In this document: positions 44,937 to 54,049 of the stretch, piece by piece
Layout: the number at the start of each line of letters is the position of its first letter
Numbering within the stretch: position 1 is the stretch's first letter
Source of the DNA: Marinobacter sp. DY40_1A1
GTDB lineage: Bacteria; Pseudomonadota; Gammaproteobacteria; Pseudomonadales; Oleiphilaceae
Length of the DNA stretch: 64,000 nucleotides
Direction of reading: 5' to 3'
NCBI RefSeq assembly: GCF_016597815.1
Contig: NZ_VCHA01000003.1
Coordinates: 248,001 to 312,000, forward strand
Translations under genes and position numbers: made by a program
Notes under the pieces: generated by a model
The model's input: the letters and a program-made list of their open reading frames with translations, nothing else
What the model was told of the DNA's origin: nothing
Databases searched by the model: none

Positions 44937-47117
44937 ATGGCACCTGATCAGCCCAACAAGCATACCTTGCATGGCGCAGCGCGCATTCTGGTGGTTGATG
45001 ACGAGCCACGCCTGGCAAGCGCTTTGTCTACCCTGCTGCGCAGCTGCGGCTACGATGTAACCGAGGCCCATGGCGGAAAACAGGCCTGCGAACTGGCAGA
45101 CACCCTTCGCTTTGACCTGGCCCTGCTCGATTTGCGCATGCCAGAAGTAGATGGTTTTGCAGTCATGAGCCACCTGAACAGCCGGCAGCCAGAATGCGCG
45201 ATTATCGTTATCAGCGGAGAAAGCTCATTCACAGCCGTCAGCCGCGCACTCAGGCGCGGTGCTCTGGACTACGTTCGTAAGCCATTTGATCCTGAAGAAC
45301 TCATCGCCACAGTAAAAGGCGTTGTTGGCAAGCAGTCGCTTCTTAAAGCCCATGAAGACATACAGGTGCGCCTTGAGAAATCTGAAGCACTGCACCGTTA
45401 CATCGTAAACAGTTCGCCCGATATCGTATTCATGCTGGATGCAAAGGGGCACTTCTGTTTTATTAACAGCAAGGTCGAAAGCCTGCTGGGCTATAAGCCG
45501 GCTGAGCTCTGTGGCAAGCACTTCCGGAACATTCTTGATGAGCGCGATCTCGCCAGAGGTGTTTACGCACTCAACGCGCCGGACATCAGCGCAGACAACC
45601 CCCGTACTCTTGAGATACGTCTCAAAACACGAGGTAGCCGCCGAGCTACCCGGCATTTCGAGATAACAGCCTTTCCCATTTCACCCCAGGCTTGGACACA
45701 CAACGGCAGTACCAACGGCGGCGGTAATGGCCAAAACGCCAGTTACTACGGCACTGCACGCGATGTCACTGAACGCAAAGAAGCTGAAGCCTTTATAAAT
45801 TTCCAGGCCTATCACGACCTGCTCACGCGCTTGCCTAACCGCGCGTTGTTTAAAGATCGTCTGGAGTTAGCCATCACCCATGCACGTCGCGGCCACCAAA
45901 AGCTCGCAGTGATGTTTCTTGACCTGGACCGCTTCAAAATCATTAATGATACCCTTGGCCACGCTATGGGGGACCGGCTGCTACAAGCTGTCACCCAACG
46001 CCTGGAAGGCTGCCTGCGCAAGGGCGACACCTTGTCTCGCTTTGGCGGCGACGAATTCACCCTGCTTCTTCCATCGGTTCACGGTCACGAAGATGCAAGC
46101 CAGATCGCCAGAAAACTCATCAAGACACTCAAAGCGCCTTTCCTGCTGGGTGAGCATGAAGTGTATGTGGGGGTCAGCATTGGCATCGCTATCTATCCGG
46201 AAGCAGGCTGCAGCATGGATCAGCTGATCCAGAATGCTGATATCGCCATGTATCACGTCAAGGCCCGGGGCAAAGACAGCTATCGCTTTTACTCCGAGAG
46301 CATGAGCATCGACAGTACCCACCGCTTGCTGCTGGAACGGGATCTGCGCATGGCTCTTGAGAAAAAAGAGCTGCGGGTGTTTTACCAGCCCCAGGTTTGT
46401 GCCCGCACTGATCAGATCGTTGGGCTCGAGGCTTTGGTACGTTGGCAGCACCCTGAACGTGGCCTGCTCTACCCCCGGGATTTTCTCAGTCTGGCCGAGG
46501 AAACCAAGCTCATTGGCCTGCTCAGCGAGCAGGTTCTGGATCAGGCATGCCGGGATGTTGGCCAATGGATCCGCGCCGGGCATAAAGACTTGCGACTGGC
46601 CGTAAACCTTTCCCCTATTGAGGTGGAGCATCCCCGGTTTGTTGAAACCTTGATAGAGCGAGTAAACGCTAACCGGTTCCCTCCCGCAAATCTGGAAATC
46701 GAAATTACCGAAAACGTGATCATGAACGACCTGGAGCAGATCAGCCAGAAGCTCCGGGAGCTGGCAAATATCGGCGTACGTATCGCAATCGATGATTTTG
46801 GCACCGGGTATTCATCACTGAACTACCTGCACAGACTGCCTATCCACACCCTGAAAGTTGATCAATCCTTCGTTAAAGCCATCCGAAGTGGCGTGGACGA
46901 TGCCTGTATTGTTAACGCTATTGTAGCTATGGCTCACGGGCTCAAGCTGGAAATTGTTGCCGAGGGCGTAGAGACTGAAAAGCAGCTCGATTACCTGCGC
47001 GCACTCGGCTGCCATCAGGTACAGGGATTTTTCTACGGCCCCGCACAACCCGCTGCAGAAATCAGCAAGTTGCTGACACACCCAAAAACCGAAATGGCTG
47101 CAACCGCCTCAAGCTGA
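44937..47117 (+). CDS. REC-PAS-GGDEF-EAL response regulator
   Basis: A 726-residue cyclic-di-GMP signalling protein. The receiver domain (about residues 17-135) has ILVVDDEPR and phospho-acceptor Asp in LLDLRMPEVDG. A PAS domain (about 145-280) is followed by GGDEF (about 290-450; RFGGDEF, canonical, so cyclase-competent). An EAL domain (about 465-715) keeps EALVRW, EITEN, DDFGTGYSSL and EGVE, so phosphodiesterase activity is possible. It forms a two-gene operon with the HDOD-kinase, 23 bp upstream, implying phosphotransfer to the receiver. The gap after it holds a palindrome. Confidence 0.92.
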   Translation: MAPDQPNKHTLHGAARILVVDDEPRLASALSTLLRSCGYDVTEAHGGKQACELADTLRFDLALLDLRMPEVDGFAVMSHLNSRQPECAIIVISGESSFTAVSRALRRGALDYVRKPFDPEELIATVKGVVGKQSLLKAHEDIQVRLEKSEALHRYIVNSSPDIVFMLDAKGHFCFINSKVESLLGYKPAELCGKHFRNILDERDLARGVYALNAPDISADNPRTLEIRLKTRGSRRATRHFEITAFPISPQAWTHNGSTNGGGNGQNASYYGTARDVTERKEAEAFINFQAYHDLLTRLPNRALFKDRLELAITHARRGHQKLAVMFLDLDRFKIINDTLGHAMGDRLLQAVTQRLEGCLRKGDTLSRFGGDEFTLLLPSVHGHEDASQIARKLIKTLKAPFLLGEHEVYVGVSIGIAIYPEAGCSMDQLIQNADIAMYHVKARGKDSYRFYSESMSIDSTHRLLLERDLRMALEKKELRVFYQPQVCARTDQIVGLEALVRWQHPERGLLYPRDFLSLAEETKLIGLLSEQVLDQACRDVGQWIRAGHKDLRLAVNLSPIEVEHPRFVETLIERVNANRFPPANLEIEITENVIMNDLEQISQKLRELANIGVRIAIDDFGTGYSSLNYLHRLPIHTLKVDQSFVKAIRSGVDDACIVNAIVAMAHGLKLEIVAEGVETEKQLDYLRALGCHQVQGFFYGPAQPAAEISKLLTHPKTEMAATASS

Positions 47118-47278
47118 TCTGCCCCGAGAACACTGTCTTACAATCCTATACCGAACCTTGAATCTGTTATCAAAGTAGTGCCTCAGGTTAATTTTTGTAT
47201 CTCGAAATGGGGATTACGGCACATATTTTTTCTACCCTGCTCAATAGACTTGAATCACAAAGACATTGGCTATCGAAA

Positions 47279-47298
47279 CATTCTGACTAGTCAGAATG
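47279..47298. promoter_or_regulatory. Perfect 20-bp palindromic operator
   Basis: CATTCTGACT followed by AGTCAGAATG forms an uninterrupted 20-bp palindrome, 58 bp before the ATG of the methyltransferase gene. A plausible -35 (TTGAAT, about 47250) lies just upstream, so a dimeric repressor, for example of TetR type, would block the promoter. The regulator is not identified. Confidence 0.6.
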
Positions 47299-47356
47299 GC
47301 AAAAATTACAATAACGATGGCGGCATTCAAGCTAACAAGAACAGGCAGCAGTTATC

Positions 47357-48010
47357 ATGCGTGACAAGTACCGCTACATAGGCCCCGTGTACGATTTCCT
47401 CAGCAATCTTTACAGCGGAAAAAACATTCACCGATGTAAAACCGCGATGCTGGATGTGGAAACAGTGAAGCAAGGCGACCGCATTCTGTTTGCCGGTGTT
47501 GGCCATGGCCGGGACGCCATACGTGCAGCAGAACTGGGTGCCGACGTTACGGTTGTTGACTTGTCAGAAACCATGCTGCGCAAGTTCGGAGAAGCACAGG
47601 AAAGCGAAGCACCCCACCTCAGCATTCGCCGCATTCACAGCGACATCATGAAAGTGGATGAAGTAGGTCAATACGACATGGTTGTCGCCAACTTTTTCCT
47701 CAACGTATTTGACGAAACCATGATGGTGAAGGTTCTGGAACACCTGATTCAACTGGGCAAGGAAGACGCTCACATTGTTGTAGGCGATTTCTGTTACCCA
47801 ACCGGCAATGTGTTCTCGCGCACCTTCAAAAAGCTGTACTGGTACATGGCCGTGTTTACCTTCTGGCTGTTCGCCAACAATGCCTTCCACAAGATATACA
47901 ACTACCCGGAGCACATGCGCAGCCTGGGCCTTGAGGTAACGGAGAAAAAGCACTTCAAACTGCTGAACATGGATTGTTACTGGTCAATTCTCGGCCGCAA
48001 GCAGGCATAA
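47357..48010 (+). CDS. Class I SAM-dependent methyltransferase
   Basis: A 217-residue methyltransferase with motif I ILFAGVGHGRDAIRAAELGA (about residues 43-62), the acidic VVDLS strand end, and the VANFFLNVF loop. A hydrophobic helix (about 150-170, FKKLYWYMAVFTFWLFANN) interrupts the C-terminal part, suggesting membrane association, as in lipid or quinone methyltransferases. The substrate is unknown. It is followed after 39 bp by a DUF2156 gene, and a palindromic operator lies upstream. Confidence 0.82.
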   Translation: MRDKYRYIGPVYDFLSNLYSGKNIHRCKTAMLDVETVKQGDRILFAGVGHGRDAIRAAELGADVTVVDLSETMLRKFGEAQESEAPHLSIRRIHSDIMKVDEVGQYDMVVANFFLNVFDETMMVKVLEHLIQLGKEDAHIVVGDFCYPTGNVFSRTFKKLYWYMAVFTFWLFANNAFHKIYNYPEHMRSLGLEVTEKKHFKLLNMDCYWSILGRKQA

Positions 48011-48049
48011 CCGATCATCTGCCAAATAATAAAAACCGGGGAGATTCAC

Positions 48050-49057
48050 ATGTCAGATCAAATCCTTGCTCTCGACCAGGCCTCCGAGCTTGAAAGCACC
48101 GCTTTTACCTTCAGTGAGCGAGTAGGTTACCTGAAGAGGTTTGGCGGCCATTCCCAATCCTTCTCTACCCTGCAGCCAGGTATGCAATATTTTGATGTAC
48201 CAGGGATGGGGTATGTGGCCTACATGCGGCAGTGGGGCACCACCATTGTTCTCTCAGACCCAGTCTGCGCCCCGGAAAACTTCGGTGCGGTTCTGGAGCT
48301 GTTTCAAAAGCGCTTCCCTAACGCCTCCTATGTACAGGTTTCCAAACCGGTTGTGGACTTCTTGCACCAGCGCTTTGGTCTGTACGGCACACAGTTTGGC
48401 AGCGAATCCCGAATCGACCTGGCAAAGTGGTCTCTTAGCGGCAAGAAAAAACAGATTCTGCGCACCGCATTGAACCAGGCTGAAAAAAGCGCCATCACGG
48501 TGCAGGAACGGTTCAGCGACGACCACACCCGGGAAATCTCGGAAGCCTGGATTCGTACCCGCAAATGTAAAAGTAACGAAATCCGCTTTCTGATTCGCCC
48601 CATGGACATGGAATACCGGGAAAACGAGCGTCGCTTCTATGCGTACCAGGATGGCAAAGCGGTTGGATTTATCTACTTTGATCCGATTTACCGCGACAAC
48701 GAAATCATCAGTTACGTCCCTAATATTTCCCGCGCAAACGCAGATTTCAAACAGGGCATTTTCTATACTCTGATGGCACACGCCATGGAAGCATTCAAGG
48801 CCGAAGGCGTTCCCTATCTGGATTTGGGGCTTATCCCGCTGTCGCTTGACTCAACCACGGAACATCAGGAAGGACGGCTTCTAAAACGCATTTTGCACGG
48901 CATCTACAACCGGGGTAATTTCATCTATAACTTCAAGGGACTGGAGTTCACTAAATCACGGTTCCGCGGCGACAACTTCAAGACATACTGCTGCCACAAG
49001 CGGAGCATACCAGCACTTGAGTTTCTTGCCATGTTCAAGCTGACCCAAGTGCTATGA
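48050..49057 (+). CDS. DUF2156 / phosphatidylglycerol lysyltransferase-domain protein
   Basis: A 335-residue soluble protein of the DUF2156 family, related to the GNAT-like catalytic domain of MprF. It has the tandem acetyltransferase fold with GVAYMRQWGTTIVLSDPV-like start, AVGFIYFDPIYRD in the middle, and YLDLGLIPLSL with NFKGLEFTKSRFRGD near the end. Such domains transfer aminoacyl groups from tRNA to lipids or act as uncharacterised acyltransferases. GGGGAG precedes the ATG. It pairs with the upstream methyltransferase gene; its 3' end overlaps the convergent murI by 6 nt. Confidence 0.82.
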   Translation: MSDQILALDQASELESTAFTFSERVGYLKRFGGHSQSFSTLQPGMQYFDVPGMGYVAYMRQWGTTIVLSDPVCAPENFGAVLELFQKRFPNASYVQVSKPVVDFLHQRFGLYGTQFGSESRIDLAKWSLSGKKKQILRTALNQAEKSAITVQERFSDDHTREISEAWIRTRKCKSNEIRFLIRPMDMEYRENERRFYAYQDGKAVGFIYFDPIYRDNEIISYVPNISRANADFKQGIFYTLMAHAMEAFKAEGVPYLDLGLIPLSLDSTTEHQEGRLLKRILHGIYNRGNFIYNFKGLEFTKSRFRGDNFKTYCCHKRSIPALEFLAMFKLTQVL

Positions 49058-49885
49058 CTCTGAAGGCCAATTCCCGACAACCCTGGCAGGCTGCAGGCCC
49101 ATGATTGCCATATAATTGGCAACACCTTCCGGAGCCCTAGCGGTGAACAGGGCTGCAGCCACAGGTTCGCCTTTAACGTCACTGGGCGCCGTCGCGGTTA
49201 AAGGCTTTTCGGCTTGCGCCAGAAGCCAGGCAACACGGCGCGCAATAGCCTCCCCGGAATCCACCCAGAACTTCACCTCCGGCAGACTTAACCGAAGATT
49301 ATCCAGCAACAGTGGATAGTGAGTACACCCGAGGACAACGGTATCCACTCCAGCATTTCGCAGGCTCGCAACTGCGCTATCGAGTTCAGCCTGAGGCACA
49401 GCTACACCTCTGGCCAAATCCTCCGCCCACTGAACCAACGCCGGGTGCCCAACACGCTCAACCACGCAGTGAGAGGCAAATTCCCGCACCAACTCGTCGA
49501 GGTAAGGCCGGCGTACCGTTGCAGGGGTGGCCAGAAGCCCAATCCGGTGATTGAGGGTTTGCGCCGCAGCAGGTTTCACCGCTGGCACAACACCCACCAC
49601 CGGCACAGCTGTTATAGCACGCAGGTGCGGCAGGGCAACCGTGCTGGCCGTGTTGCAAGCCACCACAATTGCATCACATGGGTATTGTTCCAGTGCTTTT
49701 GCAATAAGCGAGCAACAACGCTCAATAACGACAGATTCTGGCTGACCACCGTAGGGAAAGGCGGCGTTATCTGCCAAATATACAATAGATGTCTGCGGCA
49801 GCTTTTCATGGACACAGGCTGCAACGCTTAACCCGCCAACGCCTGAATCAAAAACCAGAACCCGCGGTAAGCCACGCTCACTCAA
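49052..49885 (-). CDS. murI: Glutamate racemase
   Basis: A 277-residue enzyme making D-glutamate for peptidoglycan. The opening VFDSGVGGLSV, first catalytic Cys in VVACNTAST and second Cys in GCTHYPLLL are all intact. A TTG at 49885 was chosen because GGTGGAG lies 9 nt before it; a GTG five codons upstream is an alternative. The start overlaps the end of nudC, so the two genes are translationally coupled. The C-terminus overlaps the convergent DUF2156 gene. Confidence 0.93.
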   Translation of the reverse strand: MSERGLPRVLVFDSGVGGLSVAACVHEKLPQTSIVYLADNAAFPYGGQPESVVIERCCSLIAKALEQYPCDAIVVACNTASTVALPHLRAITAVPVVGVVPAVKPAAAQTLNHRIGLLATPATVRRPYLDELVREFASHCVVERVGHPALVQWAEDLARGVAVPQAELDSAVASLRNAGVDTVVLGCTHYPLLLDNLRLSLPEVKFWVDSGEAIARRVAWLLAQAEKPLTATAPSDVKGEPVAAALFTARAPEGVANYMAIMGLQPARVVGNWPSES

Positions 49886-50708
49886 GGCCGGACACTCCAC
49901 CAGTAATCATTCTTTCCATATCCCGTATCAGTCGCCCGGAAATTGTCGTTTCTGGTGGCACTGGCGGCCTGCTACCAGGTAAAAACCAACCTGCATCAGC
50001 AAGCTCATCCTCCTGGAGAACCAGCTCGCCACCAGCATAGTCAGCAAAAAAACCGGCCATCAACTGGTGTGGAAAGGGCCAGGGCTCAGACGCCCGATAT
50101 TGAATATTAGTCACATCCAACCCGGTTTCTTCTTTTACCTCACGCACAACGGCAGCTTCCAGGCTTTCTCCTGGCTCCACAAAACCTGCTATCAGGCTAT
50201 AGAAATGGCGCTTCACACGAGAGGACTTGGCCAAAAGGTAGTGGTCCTCTTTGCGAATCACCACAATCACACAGGGCGCAAGCCGCGGATACCAAGGAAT
50301 GCTGCAGCTATCGCACCACTTTGCCCGTTCCCGGCGATGAAACCCCATGCAGCCACCACAGCGCCCACAATACTGGTGATCCTGAAACCACTGCCAAACC
50401 TGAAAGCCGGTGCTGAGCATGGCCGCGGGCACATCGCTGATCATCATCAAGGCATCACGCAACGAAACAATATCACCGTCAGCACTAACGGATTCCGGCA
50501 CTTCGGTCACGAAAACTGCACGGCCATCTGCGCTTCCCAAAGATACAAAGCCCGCATTTCCTGCCTGCACAGGCATACTTTCCAACGGCTGCAACCATCC
50601 ATCGCCCGGCTTGAACACACCGGATCCAGACAGTACCAGTACAAGGTCTCCCCGCTCGGGCTGCCTGGTAGTCCATCCGGGGTTCCACTGAATAGTTGAT
50701 GTCGCCAT
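49878..50708 (-). CDS. nudC: NAD+/NADH pyrophosphatase NudC (Nudix)
   Basis: A 276-residue Nudix hydrolase that cleaves NADH and removes NAD caps from RNA. The zinc ribbon CGRCGG...CDSC (about residues 110-135) and the Nudix box GFVEPGESLEAAVVREVKEE (about 174-193) lie in the usual order, and a final ADAGWF helix follows. The ATG at 50708 has AGGTG 9 nt upstream; a GTG at 50720 is possible. It is upstream of murI on the same strand. Confidence 0.93.
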   Translation of the reverse strand: MATSTIQWNPGWTTRQPERGDLVLVLSGSGVFKPGDGWLQPLESMPVQAGNAGFVSLGSADGRAVFVTEVPESVSADGDIVSLRDALMMISDVPAAMLSTGFQVWQWFQDHQYCGRCGGCMGFHRRERAKWCDSCSIPWYPRLAPCVIVVIRKEDHYLLAKSSRVKRHFYSLIAGFVEPGESLEAAVVREVKEETGLDVTNIQYRASEPWPFPHQLMAGFFADYAGGELVLQEDELADAGWFLPGSRPPVPPETTISGRLIRDMERMITGGVSGLE

Positions 50709-50849
50709 CTGCCATCGCACCTTATAGTGTTAAACGGGCCAAACAGGAATGTATCACACGTAAGAGAGCTTCAAGAATGAAGCATTGGCTTTCCGGCTCT
50801 CACTCAACCAAGTAAACTTGGCGGCTGTTTTTCATCGGAGCGACATTTT

Positions 50850-53318
50850 ATGCGTCTTTACCAGGGTATTCGAAGCCTGATCCTGACACTTTTCCGGAAA
50901 ATCCTGTTTTTATGGGTTCGGACAGACGTCAGCGGGAACAGCATTGAAGCACTGGGGCTGTCGCCTGAAAAGCCCGTCTGTTATGTACTGCAATACAGCT
51001 CGCTATCGAGTCGACTGGTTCTTGAGCAGGAGGTGATACGGGCAAATCTGCCCGGTGCCACTACTTCACTTCCGGTAAAAAATGGCCCTTCGCACTCCTT
51101 CTTTTTTCTGTACCGTCGAGTTGGCAGATCCTTCCGCAAACGCCAGGCGCCTGTTCCAACCCCTGAATTCCAGGCGCTGGTGCGCTACGGTCTGGAAAAC
51201 CCGGAGAAGGATGTACAGATTGTTCCTGTATCCCTGTTCTGGGGACGTTCTCCGGACAAAGAAAAGTCCCTGGTGAAACTGCTTTTATCAGACACCTGGT
51301 CTGTTGCTGGCCGACTGCAAAAATTCCTGATTATTCTGGTGCATGGTCGTAACACCTATGTTCAGTTCAATAAGCCCTTCCCGCTGAAGCAGATTATTGA
51401 AGAGTATCGCCACAGCGAAGAGCGCGCCAACCGCAAGCTTGCCCGTATTTTGCGAACCCACTTCCGCAAGGTTCGACAAGCGGTGTTAGGCCCGGATTTG
51501 TCGCACCGGAGAACGCTCGTAGAGGGCTTGGTAAGAACCCAGGCCGTTAAAGAGGCTATCCGGGAGACCGCAGTCAAAGAAGACATAGCGCCAGAAAAAG
51601 TACGTGCCCGGGCCTACAAATACGCTGATGAAATTGCCGCCAGCATGTCCATCGTCACCATCCGTATTTTTGAGGTACTACTTGCCTGGCTCTGGAACCG
51701 TATTTACAAAGGCATTGCCGTTAACAACATTCGCGTGGCCAAGGAAACTGCTCAGAACAACACGGTCATATACGTGCCCTGCCACCGCTCCCATATCGAC
51801 TACCTGTTGCTGTCTTACGTGCTCTACAAAAACGGCCTGATGCCCCCGCACATCGCAGCAGGCATCAACCTGAACATGCCGATATTGGGGCCAATCCTGC
51901 GCCGGGGCGGGGCCTTCTTCATGCGCAGAAGCTTCCGGGACAACCCGCTTTACAGCACCGTTTTCAACGAATACATGCACGTAATGTTTACCCGTGGCTA
52001 CTCGGTTGAATATTTTGTAGAAGGCGGCCGCAGCCGCACCGGCCGTATGCTGCAACCCCGCCCAGGCATGCTCGCCATGACAGTGCGCAGCTTCCTGCGC
52101 GACCACCGCAAGCCGATTGTTTTCGTTCCTGTGTACATCGGGTATGAAAAGGTCATGGAAGGGCGATCTTACCTGGGCGAACTCCGGGGTAAGAAAAAGC
52201 AGAAAGAAAGCGTGTTCGGGCTGGCCAAATCCGCCCGCAACCTTGGTAGCTCCTTCGGCAAAGTTGCACTCAACTTTGGCGAGGCCATACATCTGTCTGA
52301 GGTATTGGACGATGTCCGCGACAGCTGGCGCGATGAGGCTTACAGCTCAGAGTATCGTCCTGCCTGGCTCAATGAAGCGGTTGGCGAACTATCACAGCGC
52401 GTTGCCTCAAACATCAACGCATCGGTAGCAGTAAACCCCATTGGCATGATAGCAACCGTATTGCTTGGCGCTGAAAGGCTGGCCATGGATGAAGGCCAGC
52501 TTGTTCGCCTGGCGGATCAGTACGGAGACCTTCTCAAGGCTTTCCCCTACGCAGACACTGTAACCTTGCCTGAAGGCTCAGGAAAAGACTGGGTTACCTA
52601 CTGCGAATCCATGGGGCTGGTCTCACGCCAACCCCAGAAGCTGGGTGACATCATTGGGCTGGAAGGCAGCAATGCCATCCTGATGACCTACTATCGCAAC
52701 AACATCCAGCACCTTTTTGCCTTGCCTGCACTGGTGGCTAGCCTGTTCGAGAACAAAAGCTCACTTGCACGTGAACGAATCGTCCATCTTGCTGGCGTCG
52801 CCTACCCTTATATCCAGTCTGAACTGTTCCTGAAGTACCAACCTGAAGAAGCGGAAGCGGTTATTAACCAGTGGATTGACGTTCTGGTAGAACAGGGCCT
52901 GCTGGTTGCCCAGGAGAACGACAGAATCGCGCGCCCCGAAGAAGGCACTGAAGCCATGCTGCGCCTCAGAATACTGTCCAGATTCATCATTCAGACGGTA
53001 GAGCGGTACCACATCGCGCTGGGTATATTGCGCAAAAATGGTTCAGGGACGATTACCGCAGCAGAACTGGAAGAGCAGTGCACCTTGCTGGCAGAACGTA
53101 TGTCTATCTTGTTCGGGCTGAATGCGCCTGAATTTTTTGACAAGAGCCTGTTCCGGAACTTTATTGCCAACATGCAAAAAAACGGTGTTATCACCACCGA
53201 TGACAACGAATTGCTATGCTATGGCGAAGGCCTGGATGAAGTGGCGGATGATGCCCGACTGGTACTGAGCGTGGAGAAACGACAGGCCATTCAGCAAGTC
53301 ACTATGCTAGGCGTGTAA
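50850..53318 (+). CDS. plsB: Glycerol-3-phosphate 1-O-acyltransferase
   Basis: An 822-residue inner-membrane enzyme starting phospholipid synthesis by acylating sn-glycerol-3-phosphate. The catalytic HX4D motif lies in CHRSHIDYLLL (about residues 311-316) and the substrate motif in FVEGGRSRTGRML (about 390-402). Length and layout match PlsB. CGGAGCG precedes the ATG. It is divergent from nudC. The accessory region begins right after its stop. Confidence 0.96.
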   Translation: MRLYQGIRSLILTLFRKILFLWVRTDVSGNSIEALGLSPEKPVCYVLQYSSLSSRLVLEQEVIRANLPGATTSLPVKNGPSHSFFFLYRRVGRSFRKRQAPVPTPEFQALVRYGLENPEKDVQIVPVSLFWGRSPDKEKSLVKLLLSDTWSVAGRLQKFLIILVHGRNTYVQFNKPFPLKQIIEEYRHSEERANRKLARILRTHFRKVRQAVLGPDLSHRRTLVEGLVRTQAVKEAIRETAVKEDIAPEKVRARAYKYADEIAASMSIVTIRIFEVLLAWLWNRIYKGIAVNNIRVAKETAQNNTVIYVPCHRSHIDYLLLSYVLYKNGLMPPHIAAGINLNMPILGPILRRGGAFFMRRSFRDNPLYSTVFNEYMHVMFTRGYSVEYFVEGGRSRTGRMLQPRPGMLAMTVRSFLRDHRKPIVFVPVYIGYEKVMEGRSYLGELRGKKKQKESVFGLAKSARNLGSSFGKVALNFGEAIHLSEVLDDVRDSWRDEAYSSEYRPAWLNEAVGELSQRVASNINASVAVNPIGMIATVLLGAERLAMDEGQLVRLADQYGDLLKAFPYADTVTLPEGSGKDWVTYCESMGLVSRQPQKLGDIIGLEGSNAILMTYYRNNIQHLFALPALVASLFENKSSLARERIVHLAGVAYPYIQSELFLKYQPEEAEAVINQWIDVLVEQGLLVAQENDRIARPEEGTEAMLRLRILSRFIIQTVERYHIALGILRKNGSGTITAAELEEQCTLLAERMSILFGLNAPEFFDKSLFRNFIANMQKNGVITTDDNELLCYGEGLDEVADDARLVLSVEKRQAIQQVTMLGV

Positions 53319-53378
53319 CGCCGCCCGGCAACGGCCTCTGGTTAACGGCACTTGCATGCGCACAACCCATTACTAAGC

Positions 53379-53609
53379 ATGTTGCTGCAACTGGAGGCTA
53401 CAACGGCCGATCTATGCAACATTGCCGCTCCCAAAAAGGCCGCTAATTTGTCGGTTAACAGCGACTTGCTGAATAAAGCTCGTGCTCTGAACATTAACCT
53501 ACCAGCGCCCCTTCCTGAAGGCGCCATTCAAGCCTCTCATACAGTGCGATATCGTAGCCTTTGGGAAAGAGGAAAAGGACTTCCGCATCTTTTGTCTCGC
53601 CTGGATTAA
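53379..53609 (+). pseudogene. Broken CcdA-like antitoxin gene
   Basis: An open frame codes for APKKAANLSVNSDLLNKARALNINL (53418-53505), closely matching the N-terminal DNA-binding strand and helix of CcdA-family antitoxins. The residues beyond, where the family should continue with LSATLExAL and a C-terminal toxin-binding part, do not match. No CcdB toxin gene follows. It appears to be the first ~40 residues of a lost antitoxin joined to unrelated sequence. Confidence 0.45.
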
Positions 53610-53720
53610 TCCATTCCACCGCTTTGACTTTCAACTCGACGCTATAGCGTTGGGTCTTCTTCCCCGTGATCATTTTCGGCATCGTACTTCTCCTGTGGCG
53701 GAGTTATCGATGCGTGTCCA
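53590..53720 (-). pseudogene. Remnant of an IS3-type transposase OrfA
   Basis: On the minus strand an ATG at 53682 with AGGAG 8 nt before it starts MPKMITGKKTQRYSVELKVKAVEW, the opening of IS3-family OrfA proteins. After that point (~53610) the similarity stops, and neither OrfB nor a right end is seen. It abuts, and seems to truncate, the attC-like site at 53720-53765. An insertion-sequence left end thus remains, followed by a different fragment. Confidence 0.4.
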
Positions 53721-53765
53721 CTGAAGTGGGGGAAGTCCACGTCGGCCTGCCTTGCCTTGTTATGG
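53720..53765 (-). repeat. Truncated attC-like site of the ParDE cassette
   Basis: On the minus strand, R'' CCATAAC (53765-53759) is followed by a 5-nt spacer AAGGC and a G/A-rich arm. Then sequence resembling an IS3 left end begins. The eight bases GTTATGGG at R'' (plus strand) equal the first eight bases of the cassette at 54351 read on the minus strand, which ties this half-site to the ParDE cassette. Confidence 0.55.
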
Positions 53766-53779
53766 GTGTCTTGGCACAA

Positions 53780-53798
53780 TGTACCAATATTTGGTACA
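53780..53798. promoter_or_regulatory. ParD autoregulatory operator palindrome
   Basis: TGTACCAA-TAT-TTGGTACA is a perfect 8-3-8 palindrome ending 11 bp before the parD ATG, overlapping the ribosome site. Its place fits an operator for the ParD(E) repressor. Confidence 0.65.
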
Positions 53799-53809
53799 GG
53801 AGGCTTCTC

Positions 53810-54049
53810 ATGGCTAGAAATACCAGCATTACACTTGGCCCTCACTTTGATGAGTTTATTGCGGCCCAAGTGGAGAATGGCCGTTATGGCTCGGCGAGCG
53901 AAGTGGTCCGCGCCGGACTGCGCCTGCTTGAAGAAACAGAGAGCAAGCTTGATCGCCTCCGACGCCTCTTGGATGAAGGTGAGCAAAGCGGGATAGCGGA
54001 TTATTCCCTTGAAAGCATTATTGCAGAACTGGATAACGAAGCTCACTAA
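53810..54049 (+). CDS. parD: ParD/CopG-type antitoxin
   Basis: A 79-residue antitoxin. The ribbon-helix-helix start MARNTSITLGPHFDEFIAAQ and the motif YGSASEVVRAGLRLLEE are typical of ParD. The acidic C-terminal tail would bind the toxin. The frame is open from 53666, but the ATG at 53810 has a near-perfect ribosome site (ACAGGAGG). The stop overlaps the parE start (TAATG), so the pair is co-translated. It lies inside a cassette read in the opposite direction, with its own operator. Confidence 0.93.
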   Translation: MARNTSITLGPHFDEFIAAQVENGRYGSASEVVRAGLRLLEETESKLDRLRRLLDEGEQSGIADYSLESIIAELDNEAH

